Both the position numbers and the translations under genes were made by a program. 64,000 nt of DNA from UBA4732 sp963823075 (GTDB lineage: Bacteria > Planctomycetota > Planctomycetia > Gemmatales > Gemmataceae), in assembly GCA_963823075.1 (NCBI GenBank), contig CAWGKE010000023.1, positions 1,488,001 to 1,552,000 of the forward strand. The letters run 5' to 3'. The notes beneath the pieces are model-generated. The model was not told where the DNA came from and ran no database searches. It saw only the letters and a list, made by a program, of their open reading frames with translations. This document shows, piece after piece, positions 17,454 to 27,139 of this stretch. The stretch's first letter is position 1; every line of letters begins with the position of its first letter.

Positions 17454-20063
17454 ATGCGCTTGCCCCTGCCGCTGTCCGTCGCCGCCGCCCTTCTCTTTGC
17501 CCTGCCCGTCGCCGCCGACGACCTCGACCAGCTCAAGGTCGGTCTTCAACCCGACGGCCGTATCGTCACGCCGACGAATCAAGTTCTCCGACCCGCCGGG
17601 CGGCAGCTGACGTTCCCCGGCCGGCCGGTCGATCTGGCCCTGGCGGAGGACGGCGCGGTCCTCGTCGTCAAGAACACGCGCGACCTGATTTTCATCGACC
17701 TGGCCGCGAACAAGATCAAGCAGACATTGACGATTCCCAAAGTTGGCTACGGCCTCAGCGTCGTCGGCCTGGCGGTGCGCGGCGACCGGGTTTGCGTCGG
17801 CGACGCCGGCGACACGATTCGCACGGCCCAGCGGCAGGACGACGGCAAATACCAGTGGGTCGATGAGGCCGCTCTCGTCGCGCCGCCAGCCGGCGGCAAG
17901 GCGCACACGGCCGGGATGGAATTCGACCGCGGCGAGGGGGAAATGTTGTGGTCGGCGTCTACGCGCGGCAACAACGTCCAGCTCCTCGACCTGGCGAATC
18001 ACAAGGTCGAGCAGACCGTCGCGGTCGGCGTGGCGCCGTACATGATCCGGGCGGTCGGCGATCGGCTCTACGTCAGCAACTGGGGCGGCGACCCGCCGGC
18101 GGAGGGCGAACCGCAGGCGAAATCGTCCGGCACGCCGGTCCACATCGACCCGACGACCGGCGTGGCCGACCGCGGCAGCGTCTCCGTCCTCGCGGCCGAG
18201 GACGACAAGTGGAAGCAGGTCAAGACCATCGCCGTCGGCCTCCGGCCGTGCGGCATGGCCGTCAGCCCGAAAGGCCGCTTCGTCTACGTGGGCAATGCCA
18301 ACAGCGACACCGTCTCTGTCATCGATACCAAGACGGATAAAGTCGTTGAAACGATCCTCTGCCGGCCGGAAATCCACCTGCCGTTCGGCAGCGGCTGCAA
18401 CGCCGTCGCCGTCAGCCCCGACGGCGGGACGCTCTACGTCGCCGACGGCACGAACAACTGCATCGCCGTGGTGCGCCTGGCCGCCGGCTCCTCGGACGGC
18501 GACGCCGGCCGGCCCGACGCCAGCACCGTGGCCGGCCTCATCCCGACCGGCTGGTACCCCGGCGCCGTGCTGCTCTCCGCCGACGGCAAGATGCTCTGCG
18601 TCGCCAACGTCAAGGGCCACGGCTCAGTGAGCCAGCCGCGACCCGCCGACAAAGGCAAGAACTCTCACGACTATCTCGGATCGGCGTCCCTCATCGACGT
18701 TCCCGACGCCGCCCAGCTGGCGGATTACACGAAGCAGGTCAACGAGAACAACCGCCTCGCCTACAGCCTGGCCGGCCTGGACAAGCCGCGGCCCGACGCG
18801 AAGCCGGTCCCGATGCCGCAGCGGCACGGCGAGCCGTCGGTGTTCAAGCACGTGATCTACGTCATCAAGGAGAACCGCACCTACGACCAGATGCTCGGCG
18901 ACATGAAGGAGGGCGACGGCGAGCCGAAATTATGCCTTTTCGGAGAGGACGTGACGCCGAACCACCACGCCCTGGCCCGGCAGTTCACATTGTTCGACAA
19001 TTTCTATTGCAGCGGCGTCCTCAGCGCCGACGGCCACTGCTGGACCGACCAGGCCTATTGCGGCGACTACCTCGAAAAGTCGTTCGGCGGCTTCACGCGC
19101 AGCTATCCCGACGACGGCTCCGACCCGCTGGCCTACGCCTCGCCCGGCTTCCTGTGGGACAATGCGCTCTCGCACAAGAAGACGTTCCGCAATTACGGCG
19201 AATACGTCTCCAATCAATTCGATCCGAAAAAGGCGCGATGGGCCGACCTCTACGCCGACTACAAGAACCGCACGGCCAACGTGAAGGTGACGGCGACGGC
19301 GAACCTCAAGACGCTGGCGCCGTACACGCACCCCGGCTATCCGTGGTTCCCGCTGCTGATGCCGGACGTGTACCGCGCCCGCCTGTTCCTCGACGAGCTG
19401 AAGGACTTCGAGAAGAAGGGCGAGATGCCGAACCTGATTGTTCTAACGCTGCCGTGCGACCACACGGCCGGTCTGTCCGGCGGCTACCCGACGCCGCGGG
19501 CGATGGTGGCCGACAACGACCTGGCGCTGGGGCAAATCGTCGAGGGAGTGAGCAAGAGCAAGTTCTGGGCGGACACGTGCATTTTCGTGGTGGAGGACGA
19601 CCCGCAGGCCGGCTTCGACCACGTGGACGGCCACCGCACCGTCGCCTACGCGATCAGCCCCTACACGAAGCGGAAATTCGTGGACCACACGGCGTACAAC
19701 CAGACGGGCATGGTGAAGTCGATCGAGCTGGCGCTGGGCCTGCCGCCGATGAACCAGCTCGACCTGTCGGCCACGCCGATGCGGAACTGCTTCACGGCCG
19801 AGCCGGACCTGGCACCGTATGAATGTGCGGCGAACAAGATCGCGTTAGATGAAATGAACCTCCTGCCGGGCTTCCTCCAGGGCGAGGCCCGCCGCTGGGC
19901 GGAGAAGTCGGCGGCGCTCGACTTCGACGACGGCGACGCGGCCGACGAGGACGCGCTCAATCGCATCCTGTGGTACTCGTGCGCCGTATCCGGCGGAGTA
20001 TACGCCGGGCGGGAAGGAGAATGGGTAAGTTGGCCTGGAATCAGTAACTGTTCGTGCGTATAG
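17454..20063 (+). CDS. YVTN beta-propeller / phosphoesterase (PF04185-type) secreted protein
   Basis: 869 residues from ATG 17454 (GAGG upstream). MRLPLPLSVAAALLFALP is a signal peptide. Residues about 40-420 are a YncE-like beta-propeller (GRFVYVGNANSDTVSVID, GGTLYVADGTNNCIAVV). Residues about 460-820 are an alkaline-phosphatase-superfamily domain of the phospholipase C/phosphoesterase type, opened by VIYVIKENRTYDQMLG, with VEDDPQAGFDHVDGHR as a metal-binding segment. Expected to hydrolyse phosphoesters outside the cytoplasm. The last 30 residues (from CAVSGGVYAGREG) do not look like the usual ending, and the gene borders an accessory region, so the 3' end may have been altered by insertion. 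Confidence 0.82.
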   Translation: MRLPLPLSVAAALLFALPVAADDLDQLKVGLQPDGRIVTPTNQVLRPAGRQLTFPGRPVDLALAEDGAVLVVKNTRDLIFIDLAANKIKQTLTIPKVGYGLSVVGLAVRGDRVCVGDAGDTIRTAQRQDDGKYQWVDEAALVAPPAGGKAHTAGMEFDRGEGEMLWSASTRGNNVQLLDLANHKVEQTVAVGVAPYMIRAVGDRLYVSNWGGDPPAEGEPQAKSSGTPVHIDPTTGVADRGSVSVLAAEDDKWKQVKTIAVGLRPCGMAVSPKGRFVYVGNANSDTVSVIDTKTDKVVETILCRPEIHLPFGSGCNAVAVSPDGGTLYVADGTNNCIAVVRLAAGSSDGDAGRPDASTVAGLIPTGWYPGAVLLSADGKMLCVANVKGHGSVSQPRPADKGKNSHDYLGSASLIDVPDAAQLADYTKQVNENNRLAYSLAGLDKPRPDAKPVPMPQRHGEPSVFKHVIYVIKENRTYDQMLGDMKEGDGEPKLCLFGEDVTPNHHALARQFTLFDNFYCSGVLSADGHCWTDQAYCGDYLEKSFGGFTRSYPDDGSDPLAYASPGFLWDNALSHKKTFRNYGEYVSNQFDPKKARWADLYADYKNRTANVKVTATANLKTLAPYTHPGYPWFPLLMPDVYRARLFLDELKDFEKKGEMPNLIVLTLPCDHTAGLSGGYPTPRAMVADNDLALGQIVEGVSKSKFWADTCIFVVEDDPQAGFDHVDGHRTVAYAISPYTKRKFVDHTAYNQTGMVKSIELALGLPPMNQLDLSATPMRNCFTAEPDLAPYECAANKIALDEMNLLPGFLQGEARRWAEKSAALDFDDGDAADEDALNRILWYSCAVSGGVYAGREGEWVSWPGISNCSCV

Positions 20064-20203
20064 TAGCGGTTGGGCGATTCTCAGAACAGACCGCCCAACA
20101 GAATGAAGAGCATCTTCATCCACGACCCTCTCGCCCAGACGATGAACGACGCCCTCATGTGAGGACGAGCCTGGCCACTGCGGTCTACCGTGGGAGCATT
20201 CCC

Positions 20204-21319
20204 GTGGCCGAGAACTTCTTCGACGAGCAGTCCGAACAGTCCCAGATCAAAGCCGGGATCGTGGCCGATTACTTCTGGGCCTGGGCCAGCGTCATCATCA
20301 GCGTCCAGAAGCGGTATCCCCAGTACGCACAGAAGATCGCCTACATCGACTTATTCGCCGGCCCAGGCCGGTATGAGAACGGCGCCGTGTCCACGCCGCT
20401 GCTCATCATCCAAAGGGCGGTACAGGACCCCGCCATCCGCGAACGGCTGGTGACCATTTTCAACGACAAGGACGAAGGCAACCGCGCGTCTCTGGAAAGG
20501 GAAATCAACGCCATCCCTGGCATCGAGGCGTTGAAAGCGAAGCCCAAGATCTATTGCGGCGAGGTGGGCGAAAACATCGTCAAGCAATTCCAGGCCGCGA
20601 ACCTTGTACCCACGTTCCTGTTCGTGGATCCCTTCGGCTACAAGGGGCTCTCCCTGAAGCTGGTCAACTCGGTGCTGAAGGACTGGGGGTGTGACTGCGT
20701 CTTCTTCTTCAACTACAACCGCATCAGCATGGGGCTGGGCAATGCGGCCGTTGAGGAACATATGGACGCGCTGTTCGGCAAGGAACGCGCCGATTCCCTG
20801 CGCGAAAAGTTCAAGATGCGCCAGGTCTCGTCAGGCGAGCGGGAACTGTTCATCGTCGAGGAAATGAAAAAGGCCCTCGAAGAAATGGGCGGGAAGTTCG
20901 TGCTGCCGTTCCGGTTTCGGAACCCCACCGGCACGCGCACGACGCACCACCTATTTTTCGTCTCAAAGGCGTTCCGCGGCTACGAGATCATGTGGGACGT
21001 AATGTACAAGCACAGCCACAAGGACGAGACGGTGGCAAAGTTCGAGTACAACCCGGCGGACGCCCGCTGGCCGAGCCTGTTCGAGTTGGTCAGGCCCCTC
21101 GGGGACCTGGAGGACATGCTGTTCGCCGACTGCGCGGGCAAAACCTACTTGCTCAAGGGGTTGTTTGAAGACCATAGCGTCGGCAAGCCGTATGTGCTAA
21201 AGAACTATCGGGATCTGCTCTGCCGAATGGAACAGGAAGGCAAGGTGCGGATGGAGCCTCCCTGCCCGCCGCGCCGGAAGGGGACCATCGGGGAGAAGGT
21301 AAAGATCATTTTCTCGTGA
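20204..21319 (+). CDS. tcmP: three-Cys-motif partner protein TcmP
   Basis: 371 residues from GTG at 20204, supported by GGGAG 7 bases upstream. The protein resembles a Rossmann SAM-dependent methyltransferase: DLFAGPG at residues 49-55 fits the SAM-binding motif I, and DPFG at 142-145 sits where DNA methylases carry the catalytic DPPY/DPPF. The C-terminal third (from FEYNPADARWP) is helical and wing-like, and basic near the end. It is paired with a DUF5131 three-cysteine protein, as the family name states; the two stops and starts are 9 bases apart. Function not established. Base composition looks less GC-rich than its neighbours, consistent with transfer. Confidence 0.8.
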   Translation: MAENFFDEQSEQSQIKAGIVADYFWAWASVIISVQKRYPQYAQKIAYIDLFAGPGRYENGAVSTPLLIIQRAVQDPAIRERLVTIFNDKDEGNRASLEREINAIPGIEALKAKPKIYCGEVGENIVKQFQAANLVPTFLFVDPFGYKGLSLKLVNSVLKDWGCDCVFFFNYNRISMGLGNAAVEEHMDALFGKERADSLREKFKMRQVSSGERELFIVEEMKKALEEMGGKFVLPFRFRNPTGTRTTHHLFFVSKAFRGYEIMWDVMYKHSHKDETVAKFEYNPADARWPSLFELVRPLGDLEDMLFADCAGKTYLLKGLFEDHSVGKPYVLKNYRDLLCRMEQEGKVRMEPPCPPRRKGTIGEKVKIIFS

Positions 21320-21328
21320 AGGTGGCGT

Positions 21329-22138
21329 ATGAGCGCATCATCGAGCATCGAGTGGACCGACGCGACATGGAACCCCGTCCGCGGCTGCACGAAGATCACG
21401 CCAGGATGCGCCCACTGCTACGCCGAGACGTTCTCCGAGCGGTTCCGGGGGGTGCCCGGCCATCCCTACGAGCAAGGCTTCGACCTCCGCCTGGTGCCGG
21501 AGAAGTTGTCCGAGCCGCTGAAGTGGTCGTCGCCGAAGACGATCTTCGTGAACTCCATGAGCGACCTGTTCCACCAGGACGTGCCGGACTGGTACATCGA
21601 ACAGGTCGCGCGTGTCATGCTTTCGGCCAACTGGCATACCTTCCAGGTGCTGACGAAACGGCACGAACGCCTGCGCGACCTTCTGCGCACACGGCTGGCG
21701 TTCGCGGCCCAGGCGCCACACATCTGGTGGGGAGTGAGCGTGGAGAACCGGAAACACGGGCTGCCGAGGATCGACGCCCTGCGTGAGGCGCCCGCTGCGG
21801 TACGGTTTCTCTCCATTGAGCCGCTCATCGAGGACCTGGGCGAATTCAACCTGCGGGGAATAAGCTGGGTGATCGTCGGCGGCGAGAGTGGCTTGGGCGC
21901 CAGGCCGATGGACAAGTCATGGGTGCTGAGCATCCGCGAGCAGTGCCAAGCGGCAAACGTGCCCTTCTTCTTCAAGCAGTGGGGCGGCGTCAGGAAGTCG
22001 GAAGCGGGACGGCAGCTGGACGGACGCAACTATGACGACATGCCAGATCGGCCGGTCGGGAAAGTCGCGCCGCAAAAGATCCGGCTGGCGATGATCGACG
22101 ACGTGAGGGGCTGGACGGCCGACATGCAACCAGTCTGA
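21329..22138 (+). CDS. DUF5131 (phage Gp37/Gp68-like) three-cysteine protein
   Basis: 269 residues, ATG at 21329 with GAAGGTGG upstream. The N-terminus carries the three-cysteine motif C20-x6-C27-x2-C30 (GCTKITPGCAHCYAE), which looks like a variant radical-SAM cluster site, followed by KTIFVNSMSDLFH, TFQVLTKR, WWGVSVEN and WVIVGGESG, all standard DUF5131 blocks in a TIM-barrel order. The family occurs in phages and mobile regions, commonly beside TcmP. The reaction is unknown; a radical SAM chemistry acting with a methylase-like partner is a fair hypothesis. Confidence 0.85.
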   Translation: MSASSSIEWTDATWNPVRGCTKITPGCAHCYAETFSERFRGVPGHPYEQGFDLRLVPEKLSEPLKWSSPKTIFVNSMSDLFHQDVPDWYIEQVARVMLSANWHTFQVLTKRHERLRDLLRTRLAFAAQAPHIWWGVSVENRKHGLPRIDALREAPAAVRFLSIEPLIEDLGEFNLRGISWVIVGGESGLGARPMDKSWVLSIREQCQAANVPFFFKQWGGVRKSEAGRQLDGRNYDDMPDRPVGKVAPQKIRLAMIDDVRGWTADMQPV

Positions 22139-22159
22139 CGTGCGACGAGGATGATTACT

Positions 22160-22208
22160 GAAGCCCCGTGAGCGGGCCGCACGCACGGCAACCCATTCAG
22201 GGGGCTTC
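22160..22208. terminator. hairpin between convergent genes
   Basis: GAAGCCCC at 22160-22167 and GGGGCTTC at 22201-22208 are inverse copies with a 33-base loop, placed between the DUF5131 stop and the EF-hand gene stop. Could end transcripts from both sides, though no T-run is seen. Confidence 0.4.
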
Positions 22209-22222
22209 GTCCAGACGACTGC

Positions 22223-24034
22223 TTATTTCTCCCCCTTCTTCGCCCGCATCATCGCGTCGAACGCCTCCGCCTCCTCCACGCTGATGAGGCCGTCGCCGTC
22301 CGTGTCGATGCGCTTGAAGTCCTCCAAGCTGCCGAGGAACTCGCGCGGCGATACGTCGCCGTCGCCGTTGACGTCCATCTTGCGGAACCACAACGGCCCC
22401 CGCTCGATCCGGGCGGGCTGCGCCGGCTGAGCGATCGGCGCCTGCTGCTGGGCCATCTGCTGCGGGAACGAGTTGGGGTCCACGGCGGCCTCCACGACCG
22501 TCAGCTGAAACTGCTGCGGGATCTCGTCCCGACTGATCGAGCCGGCGCCGTCGTGGTCGTAGGGCGCCAGCCGCGCCCAGGCGCCACGCATCTCGCGCAG
22601 CGTCAGCCGGCCGTCGTTGTTCGCGTCCAATAGCTCGAACAGCGCCCGGCCGTTGTCCGCCACCGAGACCGTCGGCACGCAGCCGGCCGACTCGGTCCCC
22701 AGCGCCACCCACGCGCGCAGCTCCTCCTCCGTCATGCGGCCGTCGCCGTCGTGGTCGATCACCGGGAAGGCCTGGTACAGCACCGGGTTCATGCCGTCGG
22801 CCAGCTGCTCCCTTGTGATGTACCTTTTGTCGTCTTTATCGACCATCTGGAATTGCTGGTCATAACCCTGGAAGACGCTCTCGGTCAGGCCGTTGGGGTC
22901 GTAGGCCTGCGGAGCGCGGATCAGGCTGATGAGGGCGTCGTTCATGCCCAGCGACAGGGCGTTGACGGCCGCCTTGTGGACCGCCAGGCTTTGCGCGGCG
23001 GCGGGGCCGGGCGGCGGCGCCAGGTCGAGCAGGCCGTCCTTCTCGCCTACGCGCCCCAGGCGCACCGTCGCCTCCAGGTCGGGGGCGTAGACCATCCAGC
23101 GCACCAGCTCCAGGTCGCTCCACTCGCCGTCCTTGTCGGCGTCGTAGCGGTCGAAAATCTCCTTGGGCAGTCCGATTTCGGCCGGACTCAGCTTGCCGTT
23201 CTTGTCTTTGTCGTACTGAGCCAGCACCTCCTTCGCTACCACCAGGCGCTCCGTGATGCGCTTCGGCGCCTCCTCGCGCGGCACCAGCACAAACGGCGCG
23301 TTGACGAGCGGCGTCGGCCGGGTGTACTGCGCCTGCATCACGCCGGCGCCGACAGGCGCGAAGGCGACGGGCGTCTGCATCAGCTCCGCGATGGTGATGA
23401 CCTCGTCGTCGTTCAGGTCGTACTTGTGAAGGACCCTCTCGGCCGCCATCAGCTCCTTTTTCGACAGCTTTCCGTCCTTGTCCGTGTCGAGGACCTTGAA
23501 CAGGGTTTCGGTCAGGGCGTTGGCGCCGAGGCCCAGCCCCGGCGAGCCGGTCAGCTGCGCCGGCCCGCCGGCCGACCGGCGGTAGAAGTTCAGAAACTCG
23601 GCCGGCGTCACCTTGCCGTCCTCGTTGACGTCCATCTCCTGGAACATCGACGGGTCGTTGAAGGACGCCGACCCGTAGGGCGTGCCGTGGAACAGCTGGG
23701 CCATTTGCTGCGGCGACGGGGCCAGGGCGACCTCCTCCTTGGTGAGGGAGCCGTCGTTGGCCTTGTCCAGGTACTTGAAGACTTTCAGCACCTGCTCGGC
23801 CCAGCGGACGGTGTACGGCTTGCCGTCGATGGTGACGTGGAGGCGGAACAGGTACGGCCGGGCCGGCGCCAGGTAAACCAGATCCAGCACGTCGTCCACC
23901 TCGCCGGGGTCGGCGGGGCGCTGGGCGGCCGGCGCGGCCGCGGGAGGATCGGCCGCCGTCGGCCGGGGCGCGGCCGTCAGCAGCGTCAGCCCGACCACGG
24001 CCGCCGCCCAGCGCAGGCCGGAGCGCTTGCTCAT
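22223..24034 (-). CDS. secreted protein with about twelve EF-hand loops
   Basis: 603 residues; the ATG at 24034 overlaps the DUF1501 stop (ATGA). A signal peptide (MSKRSGLRWAAAVVGL) precedes a proline/alanine stretch. I count about twelve EF-hand calcium loops, for example DVNEDGKVTPAE, DTDKDGKLSKKE, DKDKNGKLSPAE, DHDGDGRMTEEE, DANNDGRLTLRE and DTDGDGLISVEE; at least two are degenerate (DLNDDEVITIAE, DKDDKRYITREQ). A calcium-binding extracytoplasmic protein, co-transcribed with DUF1549 and DUF1501 genes. Related multi-EF-hand proteins in planctomycetes have no defined function. Confidence 0.85.
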   Translation of the reverse strand: MSKRSGLRWAAAVVGLTLLTAAPRPTAADPPAAAPAAQRPADPGEVDDVLDLVYLAPARPYLFRLHVTIDGKPYTVRWAEQVLKVFKYLDKANDGSLTKEEVALAPSPQQMAQLFHGTPYGSASFNDPSMFQEMDVNEDGKVTPAEFLNFYRRSAGGPAQLTGSPGLGLGANALTETLFKVLDTDKDGKLSKKELMAAERVLHKYDLNDDEVITIAELMQTPVAFAPVGAGVMQAQYTRPTPLVNAPFVLVPREEAPKRITERLVVAKEVLAQYDKDKNGKLSPAEIGLPKEIFDRYDADKDGEWSDLELVRWMVYAPDLEATVRLGRVGEKDGLLDLAPPPGPAAAQSLAVHKAAVNALSLGMNDALISLIRAPQAYDPNGLTESVFQGYDQQFQMVDKDDKRYITREQLADGMNPVLYQAFPVIDHDGDGRMTEEELRAWVALGTESAGCVPTVSVADNGRALFELLDANNDGRLTLREMRGAWARLAPYDHDGAGSISRDEIPQQFQLTVVEAAVDPNSFPQQMAQQQAPIAQPAQPARIERGPLWFRKMDVNGDGDVSPREFLGSLEDFKRIDTDGDGLISVEEAEAFDAMMRAKKGEK

Positions 24035-25389
24035 TCCAGGACCTCCTGGATCGGCATGGCCGTCTTGTCCACGATGCGGATCGGCCGGCCGACGTTGGAC
24101 AGGTTGTACTTGAGCGGATCGACGCCCAGGGCCAGGCAGACCGTCGCCAGGAAGTCGCTCACCGACACCGGCCGGTCCTTGACCTCCATGCCGTCCTCGC
24201 TGGTCTTGCCGACGGCCTGGCCGCCCTTGATCCCGCCGCCGGCCAGCACGGTGCTCCAGGCGAGGGGGAAGTGGTCGCGGCCCTGCTGCGGGTTGATCGC
24301 CGGCGTGCGGCCGAACTCGCCCATCCACACGATCAGCGTCGAGTCGAGCAGCCCGCGCACCTCCAGGTCGGACATCAGCGTCGCCCAGGCCGGGTCGAGG
24401 ATTTGAGACAGGTTGCGGACGCCGTCGAAGTTCTGGGCGTGGGTGTCCCAGCCGATGCCGTTGTCGCCGGCCAGCGACACCTCGACGAACGGCACGCCGC
24501 GCTCCACCAGCCGCCGGGCCAGCAAGCAGCCCTGGCCGAACAGGCTCCGGCCGTAGGCGTCGCGCACCGACGACGGCTCTTCCTCCAGGTCGAACGCCTT
24601 GGCCGCGGTCGTCCGCATCAGCTTGACAGCGCGGTTGTAGGCCGACTGGTGGCTCTGCGGGGCGACGCCGGGGTGCCGCCGGACGAAGTCGCTCTCCGCC
24701 TCCTGCAAGAGGTCGAGCCGGGCGTCGGCGTGGGCGGCTTCCACGTCGTCGGGCACGTCCACGTCCTGGACCTTGAGCAGCTTGCCGTAGTCCACGGAGG
24801 CGGTCTGGCCGGGCGCCTGCGGGCCAACCTGGATGTTGTCGCCGACGTTCAGCGGGGCGAACTGCGGGCCAAGGAAGCCGGGTCCGTAGGCGGCCGGGTT
24901 GATGAAGCGGTTGGGCGCGATGGCGACGCAGTTGGGCAGCGGGGCCTCCATCGAGCCGAGCTCCTTCGACAAAAGCGAGCCGATATAGGGGTACTGGATG
25001 GGGCCGGTCTGGTTGTAGCCGGTGCGCATGACGAAGGTGGCCCGGCCGTGCTCGGCCTCCTTGGTGCTCATGCTGCGGACGACGGCCATGCGGTGCCCCT
25101 GTTGCGCCAGCCGCGGCAGATGTTCGGAGATGCGCAGGCCGGGGGCGCTGGTCTGGATGTCGCGGTAGGGGCCGCCGTTCTTGGTTCCGGGCTTGAGGTC
25201 GAACGTGTCCATCTGGCTGGGGCCGCCGTTCATCCACAGCAGGATGCAGGCGCGCTTGCGCTGCGGATCGTTGGCGGCGCGGGCGGCCAGCGTGCCGAGC
25301 CAGCCGGACAGGGGGACGCTCACGACGCCGGCGGCCGACAGCTTGAGGCAGTCGCGGCGCGACAGACGGGGACCACGGTCGGAAAGCAT
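24031..25389 (-). CDS. DUF1501 protein, Tat-exported (sulfatase-like fold)
   Basis: 452 residues from ATG 25389. The N-terminus LSRRDCLKLSAAG is a twin-arginine signal, so it is exported folded. The body belongs to DUF1501, an alkaline-phosphatase/sulfatase-superfamily relative abundant in planctomycetes, with LLWMNGGPSQMDTFDLKPG near residue 55, VEVSLAGDNGIGWDTHAQN and IVWMGEFGRTPAIN. DUF1501 genes nearly always pair with DUF1549/DUF1553 genes, as here, and the pair is thought to act on polysaccharide or other extracellular substrates. Enzyme activity not shown. Confidence 0.9.
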   Translation of the reverse strand: MLSDRGPRLSRRDCLKLSAAGVVSVPLSGWLGTLAARAANDPQRKRACILLWMNGGPSQMDTFDLKPGTKNGGPYRDIQTSAPGLRISEHLPRLAQQGHRMAVVRSMSTKEAEHGRATFVMRTGYNQTGPIQYPYIGSLLSKELGSMEAPLPNCVAIAPNRFINPAAYGPGFLGPQFAPLNVGDNIQVGPQAPGQTASVDYGKLLKVQDVDVPDDVEAAHADARLDLLQEAESDFVRRHPGVAPQSHQSAYNRAVKLMRTTAAKAFDLEEEPSSVRDAYGRSLFGQGCLLARRLVERGVPFVEVSLAGDNGIGWDTHAQNFDGVRNLSQILDPAWATLMSDLEVRGLLDSTLIVWMGEFGRTPAINPQQGRDHFPLAWSTVLAGGGIKGGQAVGKTSEDGMEVKDRPVSVSDFLATVCLALGVDPLKYNLSNVGRPIRIVDKTAMPIQEVLE

Positions 25390-25406
25390 GTGCGGGACTC
25401 CCGTGG

Positions 25407-25479
<73 letters not shown>

Positions 25480-25487
25480 GTTTGATT

Positions 25488-27139
25488 TCAGTGGTTGAAG
25501 ATGAATTCACTGCTGTTGAGCAGGACCCAGAACACGTCGGCGAGCGCCTTGCGCGAATCGCCGCTGGGTCCGCCCTTCTGAACGTAGCGGAGCATGCGCT
25601 CCGCCTCGTCGGGCCGCATCGTCCGGCCGAAGGCGCAGATGTAGAGGGCGTCGAGCTTCTGGTGGTCGTCCATGAAGGGGCTGTCGAGGACGCCGGCCAG
25701 GGTCTTGCTGCGCTCCAGATGGGTCGCGTCGGCGGTGATGCGGCCGTTCATCAGCGACAGCGCTTGCAGGATCGAAGTCGTCGTCTCGGTGCGCTTGTCG
25801 GCGCTGTTGGAGAAGCTGGCCAGAAACTCGGCCCGCGCTCCACCGCCGCCGAACGGGTTAGCGCCAGCGGGGTCCTCCGCCCCGGCGCCGTCGTCGAAGC
25901 CAGTGGCCAGGGCCAGGCTGTCGTACAGCTGCTCCGCCGTCAGCCCCTTGACCGACATGCGCGTGAACAGCCGCGGGTCGTCGGCCGGGCCGTCGATGCC
26001 GCTGGTGCGCTGGTAGGCCTTGCTGGCCGCGATCGCCTTGATGAGGAATTTCACGTCGTAGTGGTTATCGACGAACGCCCGGGCCAGGGCGTCGAGCAGC
26101 TCGGGGTGGCTGGGCGGGTTGTCGTCGCGCAGGTCGTCGGGCGGATCGACGATGCCGATGCCGAAGAGGTGCGCCCAGATGCGGTTGACGGCGGCGCGGG
26201 CGAAGTAGGGGTTGTCCGGCGAGGTCATCCAGGCGGCCAGGGCCTGGCGCGTGGTGACGTCTTCCGTCCAGTTCGGCTGTTTGCCGTCGAGGAAGTGGGC
26301 CTGGAGCACCTTGTCGCTGCCGGGCATCTTGATGGAGTGGCGGTGGGCGGCGTCGGTCCCCTGCGTGAAGTCGGCGTTGTCGTCGGTCGGCTGGTCCGGC
26401 ATTTGCGGCCCGATGCCGGAGAAGAACGCGGCGTATTCCCAGAATTGCTTGCGCGTCCACTTGTCGAATTTGCTGTCGTGGCACTGGGCGCACTCCAGCT
26501 TGACGCCGAGGAAGAGCCGCGACGTGGCGGCGGCCAGGTTCTCCGGCTTGAGCTGGTTGGCCTGGAAGAACGCCACGCCGGTCGTGCCGCCGTTCAGGAC
26601 GGCGCCGGGGGGGATTTGCGGCTGCTGCACGGCCGGATTCTGGACCACGCTGGTGGTCAATAGCTCGCGCACCATCTCGTCGTAGGGCGTGTTGGCGAGG
26701 AAGTGCTTCCGCAGCCACATTTCCATGGCGGGGGCAAGCGCCTGGACCTGCGGATCGTTGCCCTGCGGCAGGAGAAGCGCCCGGTAGACGTGCGTCATGT
26801 GGTTGACGTACTGGGGGCTTTCCAGGAGCCGGGCGACGAGCTGGCGCGCTTGTCGGGCGCCGAGTCGGCGAGGAACTCGCGGACCTCGCTGTTGCGCGGG
26901 ATGCGTCCGGCCAGGTCGAGATAGACGCGGCGGAGGAACTCGCAGTCGTCGGCGAGGGGCGCCGGCGTCGCCTTTTTGGCGGCCTGGCCCTCGTCGATGT
27001 AGTGGTCGATCACGGCCGCCAGGACGGCGGGGTCGTGGATCGGGGCGGGGGGTAGGGCCGCGTCCGCGGCCCGCAGGGGGTTGCACACAACGCCCAGGCA
27101 GAAGACGCCCAGGCCGATCCCCGACCACAGGTTGCTCAT
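25488..27139 (-). CDS. DUF1549/DUF1553 (PSCyt2/PSD1) protein, one frameshift
   Basis: About 550 residues once joined. The first frame (ATG 27139, GAGGAA upstream) gives a signal peptide and the DUF1549 start (IDHYIDEGQAAKK, FLRRVYLDLAGRIPRNSEV). The second frame resumes at QLVARLLESPQYVNHM. One base appears missing near 26845. The heme-like motif CAQCHDSKFDKWTR lies in the DUF1549 region, followed by the DUF1553 domain (AAVNRIWAHLFGIGIV, RSKTLAGVLDSPF). Exported protein operating with DUF1501; a cytochrome-like redox or carbohydrate-linked role has been suggested for the family but not proven. Confidence 0.85.
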
